Shown piece by piece: positions 1-8,055 of a stretch of 64,000 bases of DNA. The notes under the pieces were generated by a model. The model saw nothing but the letters and a program-made list of their open reading frames with translations, was not told the origin of the DNA and searched no databases. The translations under genes and the position numbers were made by a program. The DNA comes from Pedobacter sp. ASV28 (GTDB taxonomy: Bacteria; Bacteroidota; Bacteroidia; Sphingobacteriales; Sphingobacteriaceae), in contig NZ_JAELTN010000006.1 in the NCBI RefSeq assembly GCF_016428855.1, forward strand, positions 62,001 through 126,000. Reading direction: 5' to 3'. Each line of letters opens with the position of its first letter. Positions within the stretch are counted from its first letter, which is position 1.

Positions 1-4
1 TTTT

Positions 5-889
5 TTACTCAATTCCGAGTTCTCTGTGCATTTCTTGCCATTCTTTTCCAAATTCGATGCTTTCCAGTGCAGCTTTTCGCTTTTCTTCCGGTAGGCATTG
101 AATACAGGTTGGATACTGAAGTCCTTTGTAATGCTGTTTACATTCTGGACATAGTTCCATCCTTTTTATATCAAATTGATAGGCACATTTTTTGCAGGCG
201 GTTATGGTATCCTCAAAGGAAAGATATTTAATACAGTCGTCCAGATAAAGCAAAAACGCTTCTTTCTCAATCTCTTCGGCATCCTTATTTTTCGCTCGTG
301 CTCTTTGCAACCAATACCTAACGCTTGACAGATTATTCTCGTTCCTCCATTTATCTTTTGATACAAAACACTTATCTCGAACCTCGTATGCCTCTTCATT
401 TTCGTAAAAAATAGAAATGAGCTCATCTACCGATTTATAGATTGCTTCATCAAACTCGTGCTTGCAATCGGCGCAGCGATATTTTGGACTTTTTCTCACC
501 CTTTCGTTTGGATTTTTAGCATCGCAATTTGGGCATAAGGGAACGGGCACGTAATCGTAATGCTTTAGTAGGTAACCACTAAGCTCAGATTTATCAATTT
601 CGGAAGCGGCGTTGATGTATTCCTCGGTATATGCCCTTGTAACATCCCTTGAATACTGGGAATATCTTTTGGGATGCGAAAGGTGCTGTATTGTCAGGGT
701 ATGTTTACTGCTGCATATTTCACATTGGTCTTTGATAACTTTTGCCCTTCTTTCTTTCCAGTCCTTTGTATCCCAAGACTTTTGCCCCTCTTTAAAGTCC
801 TTCCAATATTGTGCCTGTGCGGATTTAATGTCAATTCCACCGCTTGCTAGCTTATCCCGTAGGTATATTATTTCGTCAAATGTTAACAT
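5..889 (-). CDS. Zinc-ribbon protein, HNH-like, unknown function
   Basis: This is a 294-residue soluble protein with six CxxC pairs (residues 56/59, 119/122, 139/142, 232/235, 247/250 and 262/265), enough to build about three zinc ribbons. The first pair is followed by a conserved-looking LTIQHLSH segment at 65-72. A CxxC followed by a strand and a histidine is how many HNH nucleases begin, but the downstream catalytic part is not clear. The gene ends five bases from the window edge, so its downstream neighbour is unseen. It is probably ICE cargo. I do not recognise a named family. DNA or RNA binding through the ribbons is an inference. Confidence 0.7.
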   Translation of the reverse strand: MLTFDEIIYLRDKLASGGIDIKSAQAQYWKDFKEGQKSWDTKDWKERRAKVIKDQCEICSSKHTLTIQHLSHPKRYSQYSRDVTRAYTEEYINAASEIDKSELSGYLLKHYDYVPVPLCPNCDAKNPNERVRKSPKYRCADCKHEFDEAIYKSVDELISIFYENEEAYEVRDKCFVSKDKWRNENNLSSVRYWLQRARAKNKDAEEIEKEAFLLYLDDCIKYLSFEDTITACKKCAYQFDIKRMELCPECKQHYKGLQYPTCIQCLPEEKRKAALESIEFGKEWQEMHRELGIE

Positions 890-1293
890 AGCAATGCCTA
901 AGTTACTAATTTTTTAAACTTATTTTCTCCTAAACCCGTCGCTAACGTTCGGCGGCTAATTTCTTTGTTTTTTCGTTGCGATGATTGGAAATGTTTTCTC
1001 GGTTAAGGTAAATTTAGTTAAAAAATTGGTTGGTCGGCAACCCGAAAGGACCACTTGAAATTTTCTTTAAGGTATCATTTTTTAGGGTGGTCGCCTAAGG
1101 TTACCATACGGGCAAGAAATCTTTTTCGTTGACCAATTCCCATGAGCGTTTGATCCACTGCAAATCTAAGGATGTCAGTGTTCAAGTTAGGCTTTCGCGA
1201 TCACCCTTGCGCTATCAAATGTTGCAGATCAGGGTTATTTTTTATCCGTTCCATTTCACTTTCAATGACCAAAACCTTCTGTAAGTTGTACTG
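890..1293. other. Intergenic stretch with gene remnants
   Basis: There is no complete gene here. It contains the duplicated 3' end of the coupling-protein gene (1201-1270). Beside it, on the minus strand at 1075-1200, is an open frame without a start that ends in the residues RMVTLGDHPKK. The frame reads as the tail of a lost protein that I do not recognise. The mixture suggests a recombination scar. Confidence 0.5.
1201..1270 (-). pseudogene. Duplicated 3' end of the mobC/traG coupling-protein gene
   Basis: Seventy bases match 8056-8125 with only five mismatches. Read on the minus strand both encode the same tail with a stop: the remnant ends PDLQHLIAQG and the intact gene ends PDLQHLIKQE. 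Similarity stops abruptly on both sides. The two copies are in direct orientation and bracket the iron-acquisition block, so this is a remnant left by recombination or by an earlier related element. Confidence 0.85.
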
Positions 1294-2022
1294 TTACAAG
1301 CCTACACTATCCTCTGCCCAATATCCCTGAAGTTTAATGTTTTTTGGATTTATACCTGTTTTTTTCAATTCCTTTCTAAAAGCCTGAACAGAAGCTACAT
1401 TTCCAGTGAGATAGAACACGGTATTGTTCAATGAAAAAGCGGACTGATTTATTAATTGTCTCAACTTATTGATTGCCTGAAGTCCAGGAGTTTCGGGTGT
1501 GCGCAGTACAGCTTCCATACTTATGCCCATTAAGGATGGCAATCCTTTATTCTGTGGCCTTGATTCAAGTATTCCGTAATAACTTCCATTGTATTTTTTT
1601 AGTTCGTCGATCAATATCAGCATTAAGCTCAGGCTTGTTTCATCTCCAAAAAAGAAATGGTGCATTTGTTCCGAAACATACATTTTTTTACCTCCGGGAA
1701 CTGCCATCTTAAATATATCACCTACTTCCATCTTGGCGGCTAAATTGCTTCCGGGAGCGTCGCCGTGGATGTGAAAAATAATATCAAAATAGCCTCGTTC
1801 TCGGTCAAATAATGAGATGGTGTAATGACGCAGATCATTAGTTCCCGCTCTGAGCATGACAGCCCATCCGGGATGAAAGATCATATTTTGAAGGTCTGCT
1901 TTAAATGTCACCTTCAGAATTTCAGGGTTAATCAATGATTTGGAGACCACCTCCGTATCAAAGAATTTGGAGGACAGAACGTTTTCAATTGTATCAACTA
2001 TCCATTCTGGTAAATGTGGCAT
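1294..2022 (-). CDS. Siderophore-interacting FAD reductase (SIP/ViuB family)
   Basis: The predicted enzyme reduces ferric iron bound to an imported siderophore in the cytoplasm, releasing ferrous iron with electrons from NAD(P)H through FAD. The 242-residue length is typical of the family. The FAD-binding signature RHYTIS is at residues 65-70, followed by HGDAPGSNLA at 87-96, which matches the phosphate-binding loop of SIP proteins. FGDETSL at 125-131 starts the NAD(P)H-binding half. It lies downstream of an AraC regulator and near two ABC half-transporters of the IrtAB type. In mycobacterial IrtA this same reductase domain is fused to the transporter, whereas here it is a separate gene. Confidence 0.9.
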   Translation of the reverse strand: MPHLPEWIVDTIENVLSSKFFDTEVVSKSLINPEILKVTFKADLQNMIFHPGWAVMLRAGTNDLRHYTISLFDRERGYFDIIFHIHGDAPGSNLAAKMEVGDIFKMAVPGGKKMYVSEQMHHFFFGDETSLSLMLILIDELKKYNGSYYGILESRPQNKGLPSLMGISMEAVLRTPETPGLQAINKLRQLINQSAFSLNNTVFYLTGNVASVQAFRKELKKTGINPKNIKLQGYWAEDSVGL

Positions 2023-2099
2023 ATCGTATGATTATATATTACAGAATTTGTCTTCTGCAAAGTAAGGATATGGGTAGAGTGAAAACAATGAAAGAATGT

Positions 2100-2123
2100 A
2101 GGTAATCGCAGGACTATTTACGG
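2100..2123. promoter_or_regulatory. Candidate AraC operator upstream of the SIP gene
   Basis: The motif GGTAAnnnCAGGACnATTT lies 78 bp upstream of the SIP start and overlaps the last codons of the AraC gene. Related copies lie upstream of the AraC gene (3047-3070) and of the ABC gene (7935-7958). The match to the 7935 copy is 18 of 24 positions. The role as an operator is inferred. Confidence 0.4.
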
Positions 2124-3016
2124 TATTTGAGGCGAAAATGCTGAGGGGATGTTCCCGTCATCTTTTTGAAGAGCCTAATAAAATAGGAAGGATCTGAATA
2201 ACCCAGAGCGTGGGCGATTTCTTTTACGGTATTGTTCGTATAGAATAGTGTTCGCTTTGATTCCATGATGATTTCCTGATGTATCCAATAACTGACGGGA
2301 TAGCCCGTTGTTTCTTTAACGGCCTCGTTAAGGTACGACGGAGAAATATTTAACAATGCAGCATATTCAGCCGGACTTTTCATCTGTCTGAAATGGGATA
2401 ACAATAAACTTTTAAACTGTCGATTGATCAGTGCTGGCCGCAGGTTGCTTTTTGTGTTGGTCTCGCTTGCCCGCTGAAAAGTTTGGACAAATAAACTCAG
2501 ACAGACATTACACATGGATTGGACAACCTGTTTGGAAAGGATAGCGGCATGCTTATCAAATTTTTCAAACAACTGCATAGCATCGTTGAAAGCTTCTTTT
2601 TCTTCCGGAGAAGTAATGTCTAAGGCAGCCGCAGAACTAAAATTCTCCATAAAAAACAGACGGGTTTCCAATGGTACCCAATCTGCTGTTACGGAAATGA
2701 TCCAGGCCGATGTATCCACTGTGAAGCTACCAAAGTGTATTTGTCCTGGCTGGATGCAGAATAAAGCATTTCCAGAGATAACAACGTCCTGAAAGTCTAC
2801 AACAATGGTACTACTTCCGGTTTCCTGATAGATGAAAATGTAATAATCATCCCTGTGCTCAATGTCTACAGGGTAAATATTCAGTTCGCCATTACCTGGT
2901 TTTATCCGTTCTATTTCAAAATCAGATCTTCCCCTTTCCTTCAGGCTTCTTATTGGTATCTGGGTGGATCTCCTCATTTTTCTGCATACTTCTGATTCCG
3001 CAATACAAAGGAACAA
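2114..3016 (-). CDS. AraC-family transcriptional regulator of the iron block
   Basis: The 300-residue protein has an N-terminal cupin-like sensor region and a C-terminal AraC double helix-turn-helix (about residues 205-298), including the second-helix pattern EIAHALGYSDPSYFIRLFKK and a final PQHFR segment. The first 13 codons have no obvious role and the methionine at 2977 (MRRSTQIPIRSL) is the more likely start. It sits between the siderophore reductase and the transporter genes. In Yersinia the AraC protein YbtA controls an analogous ybtPQ cluster, so control of the flanking genes in response to iron-siderophore is a reasonable inference. Confidence 0.85.
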   Translation of the reverse strand: MFLCIAESEVCRKMRRSTQIPIRSLKERGRSDFEIERIKPGNGELNIYPVDIEHRDDYYIFIYQETGSSTIVVDFQDVVISGNALFCIQPGQIHFGSFTVDTSAWIISVTADWVPLETRLFFMENFSSAAALDITSPEEKEAFNDAMQLFEKFDKHAAILSKQVVQSMCNVCLSLFVQTFQRASETNTKSNLRPALINRQFKSLLLSHFRQMKSPAEYAALLNISPSYLNEAVKETTGYPVSYWIHQEIIMESKRTLFYTNNTVKEIAHALGYSDPSYFIRLFKKMTGTSPQHFRLKYRK

Positions 3017-3046
3017 AATATACTTTAAACTGACTATACTAAATCA

Positions 3047-3070
3047 GGGTAAAGGCAGGACAAATCGAGG
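3047..3070. promoter_or_regulatory. Candidate AraC operator upstream of the AraC gene
   Basis: This copy of the shared motif matches the 7935 copy at 18 of 24 positions, with the core CAGGAC intact. It lies 70 bp upstream of the preferred AraC start at 2977, which would fit autoregulation. Its function is inferred. Confidence 0.4.
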
Positions 3071-3083
3071 TGGGTGATAGCCG

Positions 3084-3097
3084 TCTTATACACATCT
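3084..3097. other. 14-base match to the Tn5 mosaic end
   Basis: The bases TCTTATACACATCT equal the inner 14 of the 19 bases of the Tn5 mosaic end used in transposase-based sequencing libraries. The outer five bases do not match, and no partner end or transposase is present. It may be chance, an IS50-type remnant or a library artefact. Confidence 0.4.
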
Positions 3098-3113
3098 CTT
3101 GGCAAACGCTATT

Positions 3114-3518
3114 CTAGGTATAAAGGAAAAGTTTCCATCTTTTAGTCCAGTTGAGGAAATCAGCTAACGTTTCTTTATTCAGTGTTTCAAAATGATAAAT
3201 TTTGTGTGGATATGGAATAGCACTTGTATAAACTCCATCTTCAGAGAAGAACAGCACTATAAGATTCCTATGGTCTGAGAACAATTTGAAATCCTCCGCG
3301 TCAAAATCGCACTTATGCTTTGCAAAAGGTTCAAATGATTTGAATAGAACAATACAATCGCAATAATCCAGTGCATTTTTTCCGTCAATTTCCGAAAAAC
3401 CAATTTCAAGGGCGTCGTTTAATAAAACAGTATTCCCGTTATTCCATAGAAAGTCTGAAATTGTATATACCAACGCTTCCTCAATTTGATTTTTGCCTTC
3501 TTTTATTAAAAATTTCAT
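3114..3518 (-). CDS. Hypothetical protein, 134 residues
   Basis: This is a soluble protein of 134 residues without signal peptide or membrane segment, fairly rich in aromatic residues and aspartate/glutamate. I do not recognise a family. It sits between the AraC gene and a DedA-family gene on the same strand and may be co-transcribed with the transporter genes upstream, but nothing ties it to iron uptake. Confidence 0.6.
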   Translation of the reverse strand: MKFLIKEGKNQIEEALVYTISDFLWNNGNTVLLNDALEIGFSEIDGKNALDYCDCIVLFKSFEPFAKHKCDFDAEDFKLFSDHRNLIVLFFSEDGVYTSAIPYPHKIYHFETLNKETLADFLNWTKRWKLFLYT

Positions 3519-3569
3519 CTACATTTTATATTTCATTAACTCCATTCAAAAATTTGCTTACAAAATTCA

Positions 3570-4250
3570 TCAGCATACTTTCTTGACTTTTTTCCTAACA
3601 GTATTTACAACTAGAAAAACGATGGCAACAGCGCATAGTACAGCGATCATCAACCAAAGATGCTGTTTCAGGTTAAAGTCATAATTGTTCAGAAGAAACG
3701 TATAGAGATAGTGCCCGGAAAGAACGATAGAGAAAGACCAAACTGTCGAACTTAAACTTACCAATACTACAAATCGGGAAAACTTCATACCGGACACTGA
3801 GGCAAGCAAAGGCATGAAAGTCCTGACCAACGGTATATAATGGGAGGATATTACAGCCCAACCACCATATTTCTCAAAGAAAACTTTTGACTTTTCTAAA
3901 TATTTCTTTTTAAAAAAGAGACTATCGTTTTTACTGTCAAAGTATCTTTCAGTTCGCGATCCATAACTGTATGCTAAAAGGTTTCCTAAAATGGACGCAG
4001 ATGCGATCAAGCCCGCCAGAGTAAAGGCACTCCCGCTTTCATTGGCAACAGGGATTAACTGATGAACAATTACATTGCTGTAAATGCCTGCTATAAACAG
4101 AAAGCTGTCACTTGAAAAAAGTAAGCCTGTAAACAGGGCGGCTTCTGAGAAAGCAATGAACAAAAGGAAGTAAATGCCTATAGAGTAGCCACCAATTTCC
4201 AGATTGACATACAATTCAGGGTCTGTGATAATTTTAATCCAATCATTCAT
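3570..4250 (-). CDS. DedA-family (SNARE-associated/VTT) membrane protein
   Basis: The 226-residue integral membrane protein has about five hydrophobic segments. The segment HYIPLVRTFMPLLASVSGM (about residues 137-155) corresponds to the DedA/VTT signature with its conserved arginine and proline. Members of this family flip lipids such as undecaprenyl phosphate or phosphatidylethanolamine, or support membrane energetics. The protein begins 9 bases after the stop of the upstream ABC gene, so it is probably in the same operon. Its contribution to siderophore handling is unknown. Confidence 0.85.
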   Translation of the reverse strand: MNDWIKIITDPELYVNLEIGGYSIGIYFLLFIAFSEAALFTGLLFSSDSFLFIAGIYSNVIVHQLIPVANESGSAFTLAGLIASASILGNLLAYSYGSRTERYFDSKNDSLFFKKKYLEKSKVFFEKYGGWAVISSHYIPLVRTFMPLLASVSGMKFSRFVVLVSLSSTVWSFSIVLSGHYLYTFLLNNYDFNLKQHLWLMIAVLCAVAIVFLVVNTVRKKVKKVC

Positions 4251-4259
4251 AAAGCGTTG

Positions 4260-5996
4260 CTATGAAACTGCATTGGACTTAATTCGCCAGCCTTTTGCTC
4301 TTTCCTTCTCTCTCCAAAAATCTGCATATCGTCCTCCTGATCCGAGTAGTTCATGATGCTTGCCTTTTTCAGCAATGGCATTGTTGTCCAATACGATGAT
4401 CTGGTCGGCTGCCATGATAGTCTGCAAGCGATGCGCCACAACGATCAAGGTGCGATTTGCACTCAGCGCACTTAATGCTTCTTGCACGAGTGCTTCATTT
4501 TCTGCGTCCAAAGCTGCAGTAGCCTCGTCCAAAAGAATAATAGGTGCATCCTTTAAGATAGCCCTTGCTATGGATACCCTTTGGCGTTCTCCTCCAGATA
4601 GAGAACCGCCTGCTTCGCCTACCTGTGTTGCTAATCCGTTTGGCAGTCTCTCGATAATTTCATCAACCCTTGCAGCACGGATAGCGTACTCCAACTGATC
4701 TTGTGTAGCGTCAGGTCTGGCCATCCTGATATTTTCTTCAATGGTTCCGGTGAATAAATAAACATCCTGAAATACAAAGGATACCAGTTTCATCAGGTCA
4801 TGACTGGATAACGCTCTGACGTCTTTTTCACCGATGGATACCGTTCCCGAATCAACATCCCAAAAACGGCCGATCAATCTGGTAATGGTGGTCTTTCCTG
4901 AACCTGAAGCTCCAACTAAAGCGGTCATGGTGTTGGGAACTACTTTAAAACTGACATTTTTCAGTATCGTTCTCTTCTTATCGTATCCGAACGATACATT
5001 CTTAAATTCTATGGCAGTATCTTTTGGTTTTTCAGGATGGGTTGCCTCAGGAAGTCCCGGTGTAGCCATTAGCTTTTCTATACGTTTCAGGTTATTCCGG
5101 GCAACCCGGGAAGCCACTCCCAGTCCTCCTGCATCCATCAGGGGTTGTACAAAGCGAGTCACCAAAATCAGTAAGGCGATCAATTCCGGCGCATCAATAT
5201 TTGCCCCCAATGCGCTTGAGGTACCCACAAAAAGAACAACGGTAAATGCTGCCTGCAATACCACCAGAAATAAAATCTGACCTATTGAACCGTTACTCAG
5301 ACTTTTTTTTGTCGCATTTCTGCTGCCAAGTAAGGCTTCATCCAAATGCTGCACACTATTGTTTGTTCTGTTGAATGCCCGCAGGATCGGCTGTGCCTGA
5401 GCAAACTCCACAATTCTATTGGACATGTTAACGGAAGCCATATACCATTGGTCGTCAAATTTGTGCGTGATCTTTTCTGCCACAAAATAAGCGATGGCAA
5501 TAAATGGTATTGTGGCGGCAACCGCCAATGCCAGTTTCCAATCAAAAATTGCCATCGTGATGATGACTACCGAAGGCGTTACGAATGCCTCCATCAACGG
5601 CTTTAGTAGGTTGGTGGATACGCCCATCACATTTAGCACCCCATCACTGGTCAGTTTAGCAACTTGTCCCACTTGTCCGCCTGAAAACCATCCTAAGGGA
5701 AGAATAGAGATGTGATCGCCCAGTCTTTTCCATAAGCGGCTTACCAGATCGGTTGAAATTTTCAGGCCCGTTAATCTTGCCCAATACGAAAGTAAGGAAT
5801 AGATAACCAGTATAGCAATCTCAGCAAAAACCCAGCTCCAGGCTTCTTCGTATTTCCTTTCAAAAACATTTCGTAAAAGCGGAACCAAAACAGCAAAAGC
5901 AATTCCTTGTAAAACTGCACTGAAAAAATGCACAAAAATCAACCACCTTAATTTATAGGCATCGGTATCTAATATTCTTAAAATCTGGCGTAACAT
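4260..5996 (-). CDS. ABC half-transporter, IrtA/YbtP-like (permease-ATPase fusion)
   Basis: The 578-residue protein has an exporter-type six-helix membrane domain (about 1-300) and a nucleotide-binding domain. It shows Walker A GASGSGKT near residue 365, signature LSGGERQR near 468 and Walker B IILLDEATAALD near 490. Exporter-fold half-transporters next to a siderophore-interacting reductase and an AraC regulator are characteristic of IrtAB/YbtPQ, which import ferric siderophores despite their exporter fold. It follows the other half-transporter after 6 bases, so the two are probably translated together as a heterodimer. Export of a siderophore is the alternative. Confidence 0.88.
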   Translation of the reverse strand: MLRQILRILDTDAYKLRWLIFVHFFSAVLQGIAFAVLVPLLRNVFERKYEEAWSWVFAEIAILVIYSLLSYWARLTGLKISTDLVSRLWKRLGDHISILPLGWFSGGQVGQVAKLTSDGVLNVMGVSTNLLKPLMEAFVTPSVVIITMAIFDWKLALAVAATIPFIAIAYFVAEKITHKFDDQWYMASVNMSNRIVEFAQAQPILRAFNRTNNSVQHLDEALLGSRNATKKSLSNGSIGQILFLVVLQAAFTVVLFVGTSSALGANIDAPELIALLILVTRFVQPLMDAGGLGVASRVARNNLKRIEKLMATPGLPEATHPEKPKDTAIEFKNVSFGYDKKRTILKNVSFKVVPNTMTALVGASGSGKTTITRLIGRFWDVDSGTVSIGEKDVRALSSHDLMKLVSFVFQDVYLFTGTIEENIRMARPDATQDQLEYAIRAARVDEIIERLPNGLATQVGEAGGSLSGGERQRVSIARAILKDAPIILLDEATAALDAENEALVQEALSALSANRTLIVVAHRLQTIMAADQIIVLDNNAIAEKGKHHELLGSGGRYADFWREKERAKGWRIKSNAVS

Positions 5997-6002
5997 TTCT
6001 TT

Positions 6003-7832
6003 TTATTTACTGATTAATTGTGGGTTTAAGTGATTAGTATTTTGTCTTGTTTCGGGAAACCACTGCGATGAACGCTCATGGCGTTGCCATAATGCGGCAT
6101 ATTTCCCTTTCTGGGAAACAAGTTGAGTATGTGTTCCTTGTTCCGCTATCTTTCCCTTATGCAATACAATAATCGTATCGGCATATTGAATAGTGGAAAG
6201 CCTGTGGGCAATGACCAGCAGCGTACGTCCAATTACGAGATTGGAAAGGGCATCCTGAATAAGTGCTTCTGATTCGGGGTCTGCAAATGCAGTTGCTTCA
6301 TCCATTACCAATATGGGTGTGTCCGCCAATAACGCTCTGGCTATGGACAAGCGTTGGAATTCCCCTCCTGAAAACAGAGCGTCAGTACCCACTACGCTGT
6401 CATACCCTTTTGGTAGTTCCATAATCCGTTTGTGAATATTGGCGGCATTAGCTGCTTTAAACACTTCTTCGTCACTGGCGTCGGGTTTGGCAAGGGTAAT
6501 ATTTTCCCTTACGGTTGCACTTAACATCTGCACTTCCTGAAAAACAAAACTGATATGCTTGTATAGTATCGTTGAAGGGATCTCTTTAATATCTACACCA
6601 CCCAGCAAAATTTGTCCGGTAGCGGGATCCCAAAATCTCGGGATTAATTTAGCTACTGTAGATTTACCCGAGCCGGATCTCCCTACCAGTGCAGTAGTGG
6701 TTCCTGGCTTCAGTACAAAGCTTACATCCTCTAAAGCATTCGTCTTATTATCGTAGCTGAAAGAAACATTTTTGAACTCCAGTTCCAGTCCTCTGATCTT
6801 GTTACAAGATGAGACTTCTTCCAAAACAGGTGTGGTCAGTAGCGCCTTTACCTTTGTTGCGGCTACGGCAGCTTCCTGAAGTGCCGTTCCTCCATACCAC
6901 ATGGCCAGTAAAGGCGCCGCTATTCCTAATCCCAATAAGGTAAATGGAACTATGGCAACCGGCTCCATTAATCCGGACTGAATGGCGAATATGCTCGCTG
7001 AAGTGATGGTGACCAGCGCGATCAGGGGTGTTAGTAACAGCTCTGCAAAAGAAGTTATCCGTAATGTACTTTTCATCATATTCCACATCACGGAAAGAAA
7101 ATTTTCGGCAGCTTCTAAAAAGCGGTTATACGCCTTTCCCGTTTGTCCGAATGTTTTCACCACGCTGATCCCCTGTACAAATTCGATAGCGGCACCACTG
7201 ATCTTACCCATCGAGTCCGTATAGGTGTCCATCAATTTTAAACCTTTTTTCAGTTGTCGGATATACATGTAAATGCCGATGATTATTGGAAAAAGAGCGA
7301 CCAGTGATAATATCCAGTTGATGGAAATCAGATAAATGATTGTGACCACAGGAATAACAAAAGCGGTAAGCAGTTCTAATGCCGCATGTGCGATGAGGTA
7401 ATGTATATGCATAACGTCATCAGCCATTCCTTTTTTCACATCTCCGGCACTGCGATTGGTAAACCAGCCCAACGGTACTTTAACTAGGTGTTTAGCTAAC
7501 CGTCTGCGGATATAGAGCTGAAAATCATTGTCCGTATCGTGGGAAATGTAAAATGCACAGTAGGTGGTTGCCATTCGTATAATTAATGCAAAAAAGGCAA
7601 TCCAGCAGGCTTTCCAGGCAGCATTGGTGTCAATAGGACCTTGCTCAAGCAGGACCTTTGAAAGTTCTGCAACAGCGATAAATGGCACAACCGAGGCAAC
7701 GGCAGATATGGTTTGTAAAATGCAGGCTATGATCATCCTGCCCTGGAAAGGTCTTATCAATTCCAACAGGTCCTTTAGCGAAAGTAATTTTGTATCCTTC
7801 TCATCCCGTGTTTTATTGCTGACTGCATCCAT
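6003..7832 (-). CDS. ABC half-transporter, IrtB/YbtQ-like (permease-ATPase fusion)
   Basis: The 609-residue protein has a six-helix membrane domain (about 25-320) and an ATPase domain with Walker A GRSGSGKST near residue 385, signature FSGGEFQR near 487 and Walker B VMDEATAFADPESE. The FADPE stretch after the Walker B glutamate is typical of the siderophore-importing subgroup (IrtB, YbtQ) and differs from the usual SALD of exporters. It is the first gene of the minus-strand unit and the likely partner of the protein encoded 6 bases downstream. A motif shared with the AraC and SIP promoters lies 103 bp upstream. Confidence 0.9.
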   Translation of the reverse strand: MDAVSNKTRDEKDTKLLSLKDLLELIRPFQGRMIIACILQTISAVASVVPFIAVAELSKVLLEQGPIDTNAAWKACWIAFFALIIRMATTYCAFYISHDTDNDFQLYIRRRLAKHLVKVPLGWFTNRSAGDVKKGMADDVMHIHYLIAHAALELLTAFVIPVVTIIYLISINWILSLVALFPIIIGIYMYIRQLKKGLKLMDTYTDSMGKISGAAIEFVQGISVVKTFGQTGKAYNRFLEAAENFLSVMWNMMKSTLRITSFAELLLTPLIALVTITSASIFAIQSGLMEPVAIVPFTLLGLGIAAPLLAMWYGGTALQEAAVAATKVKALLTTPVLEEVSSCNKIRGLELEFKNVSFSYDNKTNALEDVSFVLKPGTTTALVGRSGSGKSTVAKLIPRFWDPATGQILLGGVDIKEIPSTILYKHISFVFQEVQMLSATVRENITLAKPDASDEEVFKAANAANIHKRIMELPKGYDSVVGTDALFSGGEFQRLSIARALLADTPILVMDEATAFADPESEALIQDALSNLVIGRTLLVIAHRLSTIQYADTIIVLHKGKIAEQGTHTQLVSQKGKYAALWQRHERSSQWFPETRQNTNHLNPQLISK

Positions 7833-7934
7833 CTCTTTTGATTTTATATAACGTCAAAAATTTTTCCTTTTATCAGATATGATTATCCTTTGCAAAGGAA
7901 CCAAGATGGATGATTTTAAACAATGGCAGTATGT

Positions 7935-7958
7935 GGGTAAGGACAGGACGATTTGCGG
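7935..7958. promoter_or_regulatory. Candidate AraC operator upstream of the ABC transporter operon
   Basis: This is the copy against which the 2100 and 3047 sites were aligned. A CCTTTGCAAAGG palindrome at 7887-7898 lies between it and the gene and contains a TTTG core like a Bacteroidota -7 box on the minus strand. An alternative reading is that 7935-8000 is a decayed 3' end of another AraC gene, because one minus-strand frame reads PKYRK where the intact gene ends LKYRK. Confidence 0.4.
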
Positions 7959-8055
7959 TATTTCGGATAAAGGCGTATATGGTTTACCGTCCTTCGATAT
8001 AAGAGAAAAATTTAAATCAAAGTGATTTTTGTCAAATGTTATTGTTCATGCCCGG

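Noticed and set aside
3084..3097. A Tn5/IS50 insertion
   Set aside because: There is no transposase, no second end and the outer five bases of the mosaic end do not match.
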